Assembly (NCBI GenBank): GCA_964545715.1
Contig: CAZJHX010000219.1
Coordinates: 1 to 14,442, forward strand
From: CAZJHX01 sp964545715
Lineage (GTDB): Bacteria; Myxococcota_A; UBA9042; GCA-2863065
DNA length: 14,442 nucleotides
Direction: 5' to 3'
In this document: piece after piece, positions 7,564-14,442 of the stretch
How the letters are laid out: the number at the start of each line of letters is the position of its first letter
How positions within the stretch are numbered: the first letter of the stretch is position 1
The notes under the pieces: model-generated
What the model saw: the letters and a program-made list of their open reading frames with translations, nothing else
Databases searched by the model: none
Told to the model about the DNA's origin: nothing
Translations under genes and position numbers: made by a program

Positions 7564-8346
7564 ATGTATGTGACTGTGGGTACAACAGCCGGAACCAAGC
7601 GAAGAATCAACTTCGCACTGCGCTCCAAACCTGTACTGATCCAAGACGATCAGCGGGTGATCGCGTCCATCGTGCGTGCGACGCCCGAGCGCTTCGAACT
7701 GTTCATCGACGAGGACCTGGAGCTGGACGATGAAGTCCACGTCGGGTTCTACCTCGCCGCGCCGGTCACCGGCCGCGTCGTCATGCGGGCGGAGGTCGTG
7801 GAGGCCGAAGCGTCCGGTGAGCGTACGCGCGTCATCCTCAATCCGCTGCGTATCGTGACACAAGACGGCGCCGCCGCGATCGGCGCGTTCCTCGTCGCCT
7901 ATCTCGGGGTGCCCGGCGTAGAGCGGCAAAAGCTCCAAGCGACCACGCGCGGGGGCATCATGTTCCCGATGTCGGCCGTCCAGAAGGCGTCACGGCGCGA
8001 GATGCCCAAGCGCGTCCGAGTCAACCAGGACGTTGCGTTCTTCTTTGGGCCCATCGCCGCAAACGGCCACCAATGTATGGCCAGACTGTACGAGATAACG
8101 GAGTCTGGCATCTCGATGATCACCAACGTCAACCCGGCTCAGGGCGACTTCGCTCGCGTAATGGTCCCCGTTCCGGAGGACCTGGGCGGCGGCACCACCG
8201 TGATGATGGGCACCGTCAAATGGGTCATGCCGTCTCACAGCGGCAATGGCTTCGGCGTCGAGCTGGACACGAAGAACCAAGCCCAGATGAAAGCCTTGAA
8301 GAACATGGCGCTTCACTACAGCGCCCAGCAAGCCAAGCGCGATTAG
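7564..8346 (+). CDS. PilZ-like domain protein
   Basis: This is a 260-aa cytoplasmic protein and the only plus-strand gene in the window. The C-terminal half (from about residue 140) has the layout of PilZ: a basic start RREMPKR at 144-150, the EITESG turn at 177-182 followed by ISMI, and the late strand NGFGVEL at 228-234. The N-terminal half (FELFIDEDLELDDEVHVGFYL and a following beta-rich stretch) may be a second, diverged PilZ-like or YcgR-N-like barrel. Canonical PilZ uses RxxxR and (D/N)xSxxG to bind cyclic di-GMP. Here the nearest matches are RxxxK and ExTxxG, so ligand binding is doubtful. ATG at 7564 is chosen; a GTG two codons earlier is possible, and an in-frame stop lies at 7516. 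No strong ribosome site is visible. It could regulate motility or surface protein export, but its target is unknown. Confidence 0.78.
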   Translation: MYVTVGTTAGTKRRINFALRSKPVLIQDDQRVIASIVRATPERFELFIDEDLELDDEVHVGFYLAAPVTGRVVMRAEVVEAEASGERTRVILNPLRIVTQDGAAAIGAFLVAYLGVPGVERQKLQATTRGGIMFPMSAVQKASRREMPKRVRVNQDVAFFFGPIAANGHQCMARLYEITESGISMITNVNPAQGDFARVMVPVPEDLGGGTTVMMGTVKWVMPSHSGNGFGVELDTKNQAQMKALKNMALHYSAQQAKRD

Positions 8347-8356
8347 CTTCTAGAAG
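8347..8356. other. Perfect 10-bp palindrome at convergent gene ends
   Basis: CTTCTAGAAG starts directly after the PilZ-like stop (TAG, 8344-8346) and contains the stop of the opposing lipoprotein gene (8350-8352). With no loop it cannot form a normal terminator hairpin. I see no GC-rich stem plus T-run in this 3-base gap, so termination must occur inside the neighbouring coding sequence or be factor-dependent. Confidence 0.5.
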
Positions 8357-11300
8357 TTCGTATTCGCCGCGCCGCCACCGCTGCCGGCCGTTCCGGTGTT
8401 GCCCGGCGAGGGTCCACCGACACCGCCCGGGCCGCCCTTACCGCCAGGCAGGTATGTGTTGTTGTCTTTAAGGATGATTGTGGGCACGCTCCCGCCGCCC
8501 TGATGAATGTAGATGCTGAAGCTGGCGCCGCCGCAGCCGCCACCACCGCCGCCGCCGTGTCCGCCGGGCCCGCCATCGCCACCGGTCGCGCCGGCGCGTG
8601 CGCAGAAGGTCAGCAGATTGCCCTCGCCAGAGTCGCCGCCCTCGGCGCCCGCACCGCCGACACCGCCTGCGCCGCCCGCACCACCGGCGCCGCCCGCACC
8701 GCCTGCGCCACTGCGGATCTCGTTGCCCATGGCCAGCGGCAGCCCTGTGGCGGGCGCCGTGTAGACCAGGAAGATGCCAAAGCTGCCGCCGCCGGCCTGG
8801 CCACCATTGCCTCCCGTACCTGCGCAGCCGCCTGAGCCGCCGCCGCCGCCGGATCCGGCGATGTCGTGGCCACCGATGTCGACCTCCAGATCGGCGCCTT
8901 TGCACTGCTTGCCCGAGATGTCGACGCCTCCGCCCGCGCCGGCACCACCGCCGCCGCCGCCATGTGCACCCTTGCCGCCGTTCAATCCGGCGTCACCGCG
9001 CCAGTGACCGTCAACCACGCCGCCCGCCGAGAAGCATCCGTCCCCGGCCTTGCCGGAGATGCCCGACTGGCCGGAGGTGCCGCCCGCGCCGGTGGTCGGC
9101 TGGCTCTCGCCGCTCGGGATCGCGCAGAACGTGCAGTCTTTGCTGCTGTCCACGTTCAGCGCCCAGCCGCCGGCCCCGCCGGAGCCCGCGTTGGGTCCCT
9201 TGCCGGGCTTGCCGCTCTGCTTGCCGGGGGGCGCCTCCAGGAAGTCCGGGCACACGCCCGTGCCGCCCTTTCCGCCGTCCAGGGTCGTGCCGTCGCCGCA
9301 CGTGAGCTTGCCGCCGTTGCCGCCCTTGAGCTCGTCCAGCGCCACGCAATAGCGGTTGCCGCTGGACGTGTATTTGCCCACGTCGTACGCGCTCTTGCCG
9401 GGCTGCGCGCCCTTGCCGTCAAGCCCCTCGGCGCCGGAGGCCGCGTTCTTGCCGGCGCCGCCCGGTCCGCCGAAGATCCGATTGTTGCGCAGCTCCAGGT
9501 TGGGGCCGCAGTCTCGCGCATAGATCGTGTAGCTGTTTTCGCCGGCGATGTTGCCCGCGTTGGCCCCGAACAGCGTGAAGCCGTCCAGAATCGTCTTGAT
9601 GGTCGCCCCGAAGCCGCCCAGCTCTACCGCGGTGATCGTGCCTGGCTGCTCGGTGGTCGGCTCGCCACCGATGATGGCGGTCTCGAACAGCACCGGCGCG
9701 TGCTGCGCAAAGTCGGACGAATACCCGCCGAAGAGCCCGATGCCCTCCGCCAGGGTGATGCTCTCGGAGTACACGCCGGTCGCCACGTACACATCGCGCT
9801 TGTTGAAGGCCGCCGCCCGGGCGAGCCCCTCCGCGATCGTGAGCACGGGGGAGCCCTGCGTACCGGCGTTCAGGTCGTTGCCGTTCTTGGCCACGAACAC
9901 CCCGTTGTCCACCTCGCCGTCGATGCCGTCGCAGTTGGTGTCGGTGTCGTCGCCCGCGAGATCCGGGCCGGGGTAGGGCACGCACTCGCACCCGTCCTCG
10001 CTGCTACCGTTGACGTCTTCGAAGCCGGCCTTGCACTCGTATCCGCACGTGGGTATCGCGCCGCTGGTATCGCACACCGCGGTGGCGTTGGGCGCGGCCA
10101 GGGCGACGCAGCTGAGTCCGCACCCGCCGCAGTGCTCCACCGTCGTGTACTTGCCGGCGGGGTTGTTGAAGCCCTCGGCGATGGTGCCGTGGCCGTTGTT
10201 TTGCACGCCGGCACACGCCACGTCGGGCCGCTCGCACTCGCCCCAGCCCTCGGCCGTGCACTGCTCGATGCCGTTGCAGGTGTATGCGGGCTGATTGGGG
10301 TCTGCCGGCGTATAGGTCTCGCTGCAGGCGCGCTGCAGATCGGTGTTGGTTCCGTCGCAGGTGCACGATCCGCTGGCCGGCACGCACTGCGGGGTGTCCG
10401 CGCCCACGTCCTGGCACTCGAAGCCCAACTGGCAGTCGGTGCCGCCCAGCTCACAGCCGGCGCCGCAGAAGGAGCCGTCGTCCAAGGTGACGCACACCGC
10501 ATCCGTACCCGTGCAGTTGGCGTCCACCACGCACGGCTGACAGGTGCTGGTCAGCTGCGACACACATTGGAAGTCGTTGATCTTTGTGAACCCCGGCAGG
10601 CACTGCTCCACCACGCACTGCGGTGAGCCGCCCGGCGCCTGGCACCCGATCGTCTGCGCGTTGGGCAGCACCCCGGCGCAGCTGGCGTAGCACGTGCCGC
10701 AGTGCTCAAACGTGGCGTAGGCGTCGCCCACCTTGAACGGCTCGTCGATCTGGCCGTCGCAGTTGTTGTCCTTGAAGTCGCAGACCTCTTCCTCCGGCGT
10801 CTGTCCCTGGCACGACCAGCCCTGCGGCCCGAAGCATACGTTGACGCCCTGGCAGGTGCCGACGCCCTCGGTTGTGATCTCGCACGCCTCGCCCTCCACC
10901 AACTCATCGTCGATCAAGGAGTTGCAGTCGTCGTCGATGCCGTTGCACAGCTCCGTGGCGGGCTCCAACGCCGTGCACCCCTGCCACCCGGCTTCGGGGT
11001 CGCAGGTCTCCACGCCAAAGCACGTGCCCAGGTCGTTCTCCTGCGTGCACGTGCGCTGCCCGCCGTTGAAGTAGGGTGTGCACGAGCAGCTGCCCGACTT
11101 CGGCTGGCACCATTTGCCCGAGTACTCCCCGTCGGCGTCCGCGGCGCACGTGAAGCCGTCGGGGCACTCTTCGTCCGCCTCGCAGCTGAAGGCGCACTGG
11201 CCCTCGCCGTCGATGTTCAGACACGCGCCGCCGTTGCAGTGCAGCGACTCGGAGCAGGGGGTGCAGACCTTGTCGACGTTGGGCACGCACAAGAAGATGA

Positions 11301-11706
11301 TGTCGGCGCCGCTGCCGATGCCTTTGCAGTCGAAGTCCTCGTCCGGGCACTCGCTGACGCATGTCTGGGTGCAGATGTAGCCGGCCTGGCCCTCCACACA
11401 CCAGCCGCTGATGCAGTCGTTGTTGGCGTTGCACGGCGCGCCGAACTCCCCCGGCTCGGGCGGCAGATCGTCGCCGGTGTCGTCGGTATCGTCCGTGTCC
11501 GTCCCGTCGGTCTCGGTGCCGGTGTCGGCGGTATCGCCGGTGTCCTCGCCCGTGTCGTCACCCGTCGTTGTCGTCGTTGCGGACGTGCCGGTGTCATCCC
11601 CGGTTTCGGTCGCGTCATCCGCGTCGTGGCCACCGTCGTCCGTCTCTTCGGGGCATCCCAGCACCAGGCCTGTCATCAGGCCCGCCAGCATCAGCTTTTT
11701 CAGCAT
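8350..11706 (-). CDS. Surface lipoprotein: Cys-rich MopE-type module, beta-helix and Gly-rich tail
   Basis: This 1118-aa modular protein has a lipoprotein signal MLKKLMLAGLMTGLVLGC (lipid-linked Cys18). A Thr/Asp/Gly linker (about 20-80) follows, then a dense Cys-rich region (about 90-590). Three MopE-type Asp/Cys motifs occur there: CNGIDDDCNSLIDDE from 254, CDFKDNNCDGQIDE from 309, and NCDGIDGEVDN near 592. From about 600 a DUF1565-like parallel beta-helix segment starts with FVAKNGNDLNAGT and continues through DVYVATGVYSESITL and GLFGGYSSDF. Residues from about 735 to the end are Gly-rich with many GGxGG units, resembling PE_PGRS or fibre-like tails, ending in Asn-Phe. Such proteins are expected on the cell surface of Myxococcota; MopE-type motifs are linked to copper or calcium binding in a few cases. 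The ATG at 11706 has AAGGA overlapping the upstream stop. It is coupled to the related gene 6 bases upstream. Function beyond surface display is unknown. Confidence 0.9.
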   Translation of the reverse strand: MLKKLMLAGLMTGLVLGCPEETDDGGHDADDATETGDDTGTSATTTTTGDDTGEDTGDTADTGTETDGTDTDDTDDTGDDLPPEPGEFGAPCNANNDCISGWCVEGQAGYICTQTCVSECPDEDFDCKGIGSGADIIFLCVPNVDKVCTPCSESLHCNGGACLNIDGEGQCAFSCEADEECPDGFTCAADADGEYSGKWCQPKSGSCSCTPYFNGGQRTCTQENDLGTCFGVETCDPEAGWQGCTALEPATELCNGIDDDCNSLIDDELVEGEACEITTEGVGTCQGVNVCFGPQGWSCQGQTPEEEVCDFKDNNCDGQIDEPFKVGDAYATFEHCGTCYASCAGVLPNAQTIGCQAPGGSPQCVVEQCLPGFTKINDFQCVSQLTSTCQPCVVDANCTGTDAVCVTLDDGSFCGAGCELGGTDCQLGFECQDVGADTPQCVPASGSCTCDGTNTDLQRACSETYTPADPNQPAYTCNGIEQCTAEGWGECERPDVACAGVQNNGHGTIAEGFNNPAGKYTTVEHCGGCGLSCVALAAPNATAVCDTSGAIPTCGYECKAGFEDVNGSSEDGCECVPYPGPDLAGDDTDTNCDGIDGEVDNGVFVAKNGNDLNAGTQGSPVLTIAEGLARAAAFNKRDVYVATGVYSESITLAEGIGLFGGYSSDFAQHAPVLFETAIIGGEPTTEQPGTITAVELGGFGATIKTILDGFTLFGANAGNIAGENSYTIYARDCGPNLELRNNRIFGGPGGAGKNAASGAEGLDGKGAQPGKSAYDVGKYTSSGNRYCVALDELKGGNGGKLTCGDGTTLDGGKGGTGVCPDFLEAPPGKQSGKPGKGPNAGSGGAGGWALNVDSSKDCTFCAIPSGESQPTTGAGGTSGQSGISGKAGDGCFSAGGVVDGHWRGDAGLNGGKGAHGGGGGGAGAGGGVDISGKQCKGADLEVDIGGHDIAGSGGGGGSGGCAGTGGNGGQAGGGSFGIFLVYTAPATGLPLAMGNEIRSGAGGAGGAGGAGGAGGVGGAGAEGGDSGEGNLLTFCARAGATGGDGGPGGHGGGGGGGCGGASFSIYIHQGGGSVPTIILKDNNTYLPGGKGGPGGVGGPSPGNTGTAGSGGGAANTNF
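8380..9480 (-). repeat. Gly-rich coding repeat region (GGA/GGN units)
   Basis: The 3' third of the lipoprotein gene consists of degenerate GGN-rich codon runs. The densest tandem block is at about 8640-8709, where nine-base units encode Gly-Gly-Ala repeats. Codons vary between units, so this is protein-level selection rather than exact DNA duplication. The runs are interrupted by non-repetitive islands with Cys residues (for example around 9125 and 9015). Confidence 0.75.
11467..11650 (-). repeat. Thr/Asp/Gly linker-coding low-complexity tract
   Basis: GAC/ACC/ACG/GGC-type triplets encode an acidic Thr/Asp/Gly tether directly after the lipobox Cys. A near-equivalent tract lies at the right edge in the neighbouring gene (14248-14442). 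The tether probably holds the Cys-rich domain away from the membrane and may be O-glycosylated; both points are inference. Confidence 0.8.
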
Positions 11707-11712
11707 TGGTCC
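11707..11712 (-). promoter_or_regulatory. Six-base junction with ribosome site overlapping the upstream stop
   Basis: On the minus strand the junction reads TAAGGACCAATG. The stop TAA and the AAGGA Shine-Dalgarno overlap, and the ATG of the Gly-rich lipoprotein follows three bases after AGGA plus CCA. There is no room for a separate promoter here, so the two lipoprotein genes are cotranscribed and probably translationally coupled. Confidence 0.75.
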
Positions 11713-14442
11713 TTATTTCTCCGTCACGGGGCCGGTGCCCGATACAAACTCCACCCAGCGGAAGTTGTTGAGCAGCACGTCCGAGTCGTAGATATGGTCG
11801 CCTTCGTCGTAAATGACCAGGCGCAGGGTAAATGTCTCGTTGGGCACCACCGGCACCGTCGTGGTCAGCCAGCCCGTTGCGCCGCCAACCAGCACGTCGA
11901 TGCCGCCCTGCTTCTTGACGAATTTGCCGTACCCGGTGCCCTCCAGCTTGGAGCCGGGCTCGGTGCAGCCCTGGCCGTTGCAGATCGTGAAGAACGCCAC
12001 GTTGATCGAGATAGGCTTGCCGTTTTTGTCGAACGCGATGTTTTCGTTATCGAAGACCTCGCTGTCCATCATCGCGTTGAAGGTGTCGTTGAACTGGGTG
12101 CCGACCCACTCGGGGTACTCCGCCGAGAAGAAGATGAAGTCAAAGGCAAAGCCCTTGGCCCCGGGCGGCGCCTTCAATGTCATCGTGATGCCGCACAGGT
12201 CGTTGGCCTTGCTGACCGTCCCGTCCGGATCCGGGCCCGATGTCTGCTGGTTTTCGCCGCTCTGCTGGTTGCTGGTCTTGCTGGCCACTCCGGTCGAAAG
12301 CTGCAACATGGCCGTGTCGCCCAGCTCCGGCGCCTTGTCCGCATGCGAGAAGTTGCCGAAGTCGGCGATGACCCGCGCGCAGCTGTTCTTGCCCTGGAAC
12401 TCGTACTCCTGCGGCTCGCAGATCTCCATGGCACGCGCGTACTCGTTGCTGCTCAGCGTGCCGTAATCGCAGCACCCGTCGCAGCAGAAGCCCTCCAGGC
12501 ACTTTCCACCGGCGCACATCTCGTGTTCGCTGCACTGCGACGGCGCCTCCAGCTTCTCGTCGCACGTGCCGCCGTTGCAGTAGCTGTCGGGCTGACAGTC
12601 GCTGTGCTCCGTGCATGAGGTCAAGCACGCCACACCAGCGGCGTCACACGCAAAGCTGTTGGGACACACCACGGTGTCGGACGTCGGCTGGCACTCGCTC
12701 GTCGCGCTGCACACCTTTGGCGGCACCAACTCCCATCCGATGCAGGCATCCGCCCCGCACGGCGTCCCCTGTGCGGCGGGCGCCGAGCCGCAGCCTGTAG
12801 CCGCCGCGCATGAGTACACCGTGCACGGGTCGTCTCCCGCGCAGCTCTGGGAGGCGCCCGCGACGCAGACGCCGTCTTCGCATTGACTGGCGGGCGCCCA
12901 CGAGGCGGCGTCGGTGCATTTGGCCGCGGCGCACTCGCCCTCAAGGTTGGAGAAGAGGCACTGGAAGCTCACGCCGCAGGTGTCCGCGGTACACGGGTTG
13001 CCGTCGTTGCAGTCCGCGTCCGGGCCGGAGCAGCAGCCGCCAAAGCCCTTGCAGCAAAAGCCGTTGGCGCAGTGTCCGGAGACACACGCCGCGTCCGCAT
13101 CGCACGCCTCGCCGTCGGCCTTGCCGGCCACGCACGCGCCGCCGACGCAGACCAGCCCGGGCTGGCAGTGCGCGCTGTCAGAGCACTCGGTGCGGCACTC
13201 GGATCCGTTCAGGCAGGTCAGCCCGTTCGGGCAGGGGCCTTCGGGCAGCACGGCGCCGCAGTTGTCGGGATCGCACAGCCCGCTGAGCATGAAGATGTTG
13301 CACGCCGGCACGCCGCACGGCGCCTCGGGGAAGACCGTCTTGTCGAGGTCGTCGCAGTCACCCGGCTTGGCCGTCGAGTACAGCGCCGTGCTCTCGCAAA
13401 GGCACATGCCGTCGCCCAGCGCGCCGAAGCCGTCCTCGTCGAGATCCTTGTAGTAGACGGTGCACCCAAAGGTATCGACGGGGTCCACGATGTCGTCGCA
13501 GTTGTCATCAAAGCCGTTGCATTTCTCGGCCTCGGCCGGGTTGACCGCCGCGTTGTCGTCGTCGCAGTCGCCCGAGCTCAGCGCTGTGGCGTCGCCCGTC
13601 GGGCTGCACAGGCACGCGCCGGAGCCGGGCTTGCCGGAGTCGTCGGCGTCCGCATCCACGTAGTAGGTCTTGCAGCCCGCGGCGCCGGCCTCGTCCGTGA
13701 CGCCGTCGCAGTTTTCGTCGCCGCCGCCGCAGATCTCCGGGGCCGCGACGGCCGCCGTACACTCGGTCAGCCCGTCACCGGCGCAGTACCGCGTGCCCTT
13801 GCAGGCGCCCGAGTCGTTGGTGTTGGCGCACGCGGTCGACAGCCCCTTCTGGATCGCGTCGGGGCTGCACGTGCACGCGCCGCTGTCCGCCGGCACGCAG
13901 TGGTCGCCTGACGTGCCGTCCAGGTGGGGCTTGTTTTCGCAGACGTAGCCGTCGGGGCAGCCGGAGTCGCACCCGCTCGCGCAGAAGTTGCCCGCATCAC
14001 CCATCGATACGCAGTCGGCGCCGCCGATAAACCCGGCGCACTGGCTCTTGTCTGTGCACGGATTGCACAGGGTGGGGTGCAGCGGTACGCACTGGAAGGC
14101 GCCCGCGACCAGGCCGCAGACCCAGTCGTCGGGGCACTGCTGGCCCTCGTCGCACGGCACCGTGCACTTGGAGCCGTTTTGAGTGGTGGCGCACCAGCCG
14201 ACGTCGCTGTCGTCTTTGCAGTCCGCGTCCTCTTCGCAGTCGGGTGGCTCGGCGGCGTCGTCGCCCGTCGTGTCGGTGTCGTCCCCCGTGTCGTCGCCCG
14301 TGCCCGTCTCGCCGACGTCGTCGCTGGTGTCGCCAGTGTCGGTCGTGTCCCCGGTATCGGTCGTGTCCGTGGTGTCGTCGGTGCCGGTCGTGCTGGTGGT
14401 GTCGTCGGTGGCCGTGGTGTCGGTGGACGTGCCGGTGTCGTC
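11713..14442 (-). CDS. Cys-rich MopE-type protein with C-terminal choice-of-anchor L domain, start beyond the right edge
   Basis: 909 residues are visible; the frame is open to base 14442, so the N-terminus (probably a lipoprotein signal) is missing. The first 65 visible residues are a Thr/Asp/Gly linker. Cys-rich repeats follow to about 13740, then MopE-type units: CGGGDENCDGVTDE, YYVDADADDSGKPGSG, GDCDDDNAAVNPAEAEKCNG and YYKDLDEDGFGALGDG. A second Cys-rich series (13300-12470) has CANGFCCKGFGGCC and CLEGFCCDGCC signatures. The end (about 12460-11730) is a choice-of-anchor L domain, with FIFFSAEYPEWVGTQFNDTF, NIAFDKNGKPISINVAFF and a late LVIYDEGDHIYDSDVLLNNF. That domain is known from surface proteins carrying various C-terminal anchors; here it is itself the C-terminus. 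A GTG at 14160 is only an internal codon. The likely location is the cell surface; the function is unproven. Confidence 0.9.
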   Translation of the reverse strand, partial: DDTGTSTDTTATDDTTSTTGTDDTTDTTDTGDTTDTGDTSDDVGETGTGDDTGDDTDTTGDDAAEPPDCEEDADCKDDSDVGWCATTQNGSKCTVPCDEGQQCPDDWVCGLVAGAFQCVPLHPTLCNPCTDKSQCAGFIGGADCVSMGDAGNFCASGCDSGCPDGYVCENKPHLDGTSGDHCVPADSGACTCSPDAIQKGLSTACANTNDSGACKGTRYCAGDGLTECTAAVAAPEICGGGDENCDGVTDEAGAAGCKTYYVDADADDSGKPGSGACLCSPTGDATALSSGDCDDDNAAVNPAEAEKCNGFDDNCDDIVDPVDTFGCTVYYKDLDEDGFGALGDGMCLCESTALYSTAKPGDCDDLDKTVFPEAPCGVPACNIFMLSGLCDPDNCGAVLPEGPCPNGLTCLNGSECRTECSDSAHCQPGLVCVGGACVAGKADGEACDADAACVSGHCANGFCCKGFGGCCSGPDADCNDGNPCTADTCGVSFQCLFSNLEGECAAAKCTDAASWAPASQCEDGVCVAGASQSCAGDDPCTVYSCAAATGCGSAPAAQGTPCGADACIGWELVPPKVCSATSECQPTSDTVVCPNSFACDAAGVACLTSCTEHSDCQPDSYCNGGTCDEKLEAPSQCSEHEMCAGGKCLEGFCCDGCCDYGTLSSNEYARAMEICEPQEYEFQGKNSCARVIADFGNFSHADKAPELGDTAMLQLSTGVASKTSNQQSGENQQTSGPDPDGTVSKANDLCGITMTLKAPPGAKGFAFDFIFFSAEYPEWVGTQFNDTFNAMMDSEVFDNENIAFDKNGKPISINVAFFTICNGQGCTEPGSKLEGTGYGKFVKKQGGIDVLVGGATGWLTTTVPVVPNETFTLRLVIYDEGDHIYDSDVLLNNFRWVEFVSGTGPVTEK
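14248..14442 (-). repeat. Thr/Asp/Gly linker-coding low-complexity tract at the right edge
   Basis: Repeats of GACACC, ACCGAC and GGCGAC on the minus strand encode an Asp/Thr/Gly/Ser tether that continues past the window. It corresponds in position and composition to the tract behind the lipobox of the neighbouring gene. This supports a lipoprotein N-terminus just outside the window. Confidence 0.75.

Noticed and set aside
8528..8870. CRISPR-like or satellite repeat array
   Set aside because: The regular triplet pattern is codon usage of Gly-rich protein in a continuous reading frame; there are no constant repeats separated by unique spacers.
10702..12618. Long open frame on the plus strand (638 codons)
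   Set aside because: It is antisense to two clear lipoprotein genes; its Ala/Val/Arg-rich product shows no motif, and it crosses the junction of both genes. High GC explains the lack of stops.
14158..14160. GTG as the start of the anchor L protein
   Set aside because: The same frame is open to the window edge and encodes a Cys-rich module and the Thr/Asp/Gly linker upstream, so this is an internal Val codon.

Overview
The window is GC-rich, tightly packed bacterial DNA, with GC-rich third codon positions and many GTG or CTG codons. The secreted and lipoprotein genes suggest Myxococcota (formerly Deltaproteobacteria), perhaps a marine or Nannocystis-like lineage. The clues are Thr/Asp/Gly 'TDTGDT' linkers behind a lipobox, MopE-type Cys/Asp motifs, a choice-of-anchor L domain and a DUF1565-like beta-helix with a Gly-rich tail. 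This assignment is inference from protein style; no rRNA or other marker gene is present. I see no tRNA, rRNA, CRISPR array, insertion sequence or integrase. No gap between genes exceeds about 100 bases.

Left block, all minus strand and read right to left from 7466 to 1: a hypothetical 194-aa protein, a tandem universal-stress-like protein, an ArsB/NhaD-type ion transporter, a lipoprotein with an HEIEH zinc-protease motif, a gluconate-2-dehydrogenase-subunit-3-like protein with a Tat-like leader, a GMC flavin oxidoreductase, and (after 60 bases) a secreted FG-GAP/PQQ-type beta-propeller protein cut by the left edge. Five of these genes (6858 down to 746) are joined by four consecutive stop/start overlaps (TGATG, TGATG, ATGA, TGATG). 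They are almost certainly cotranscribed and translationally coupled. Together they look like an envelope module: a cytoplasmic stress sensor on an ion carrier, an outer or periplasmic lipoprotein peptidase, and an exported two-subunit dehydrogenase.

Middle: a 97-base AT-rich divergent promoter region (7467-7563) separates this operon from the only plus-strand gene, a PilZ-like protein (7564-8346). That gene ends 3 bases from the stop of the convergent lipoprotein gene; the 10-bp palindrome CTTCTAGAAG begins right after its stop codon and contains the other gene's stop.

Right block, minus strand: two large adjacent lipoprotein-type genes separated by 6 bases. The upstream one (11713 to beyond the right edge) has a Thr/Asp/Gly linker, a Cys-rich module, MopE-type motifs, further Cys-rich repeats and a C-terminal choice-of-anchor L domain. 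The downstream one (8350-11706) has a visible lipoprotein signal, the same linker and a related Cys-rich/MopE module, followed by a beta-helix domain and a roughly 380-residue Gly-rich tail. Their N-terminal halves appear paralogous while their C-terminal halves are unrelated, which suggests surface proteins built on one shared stalk.
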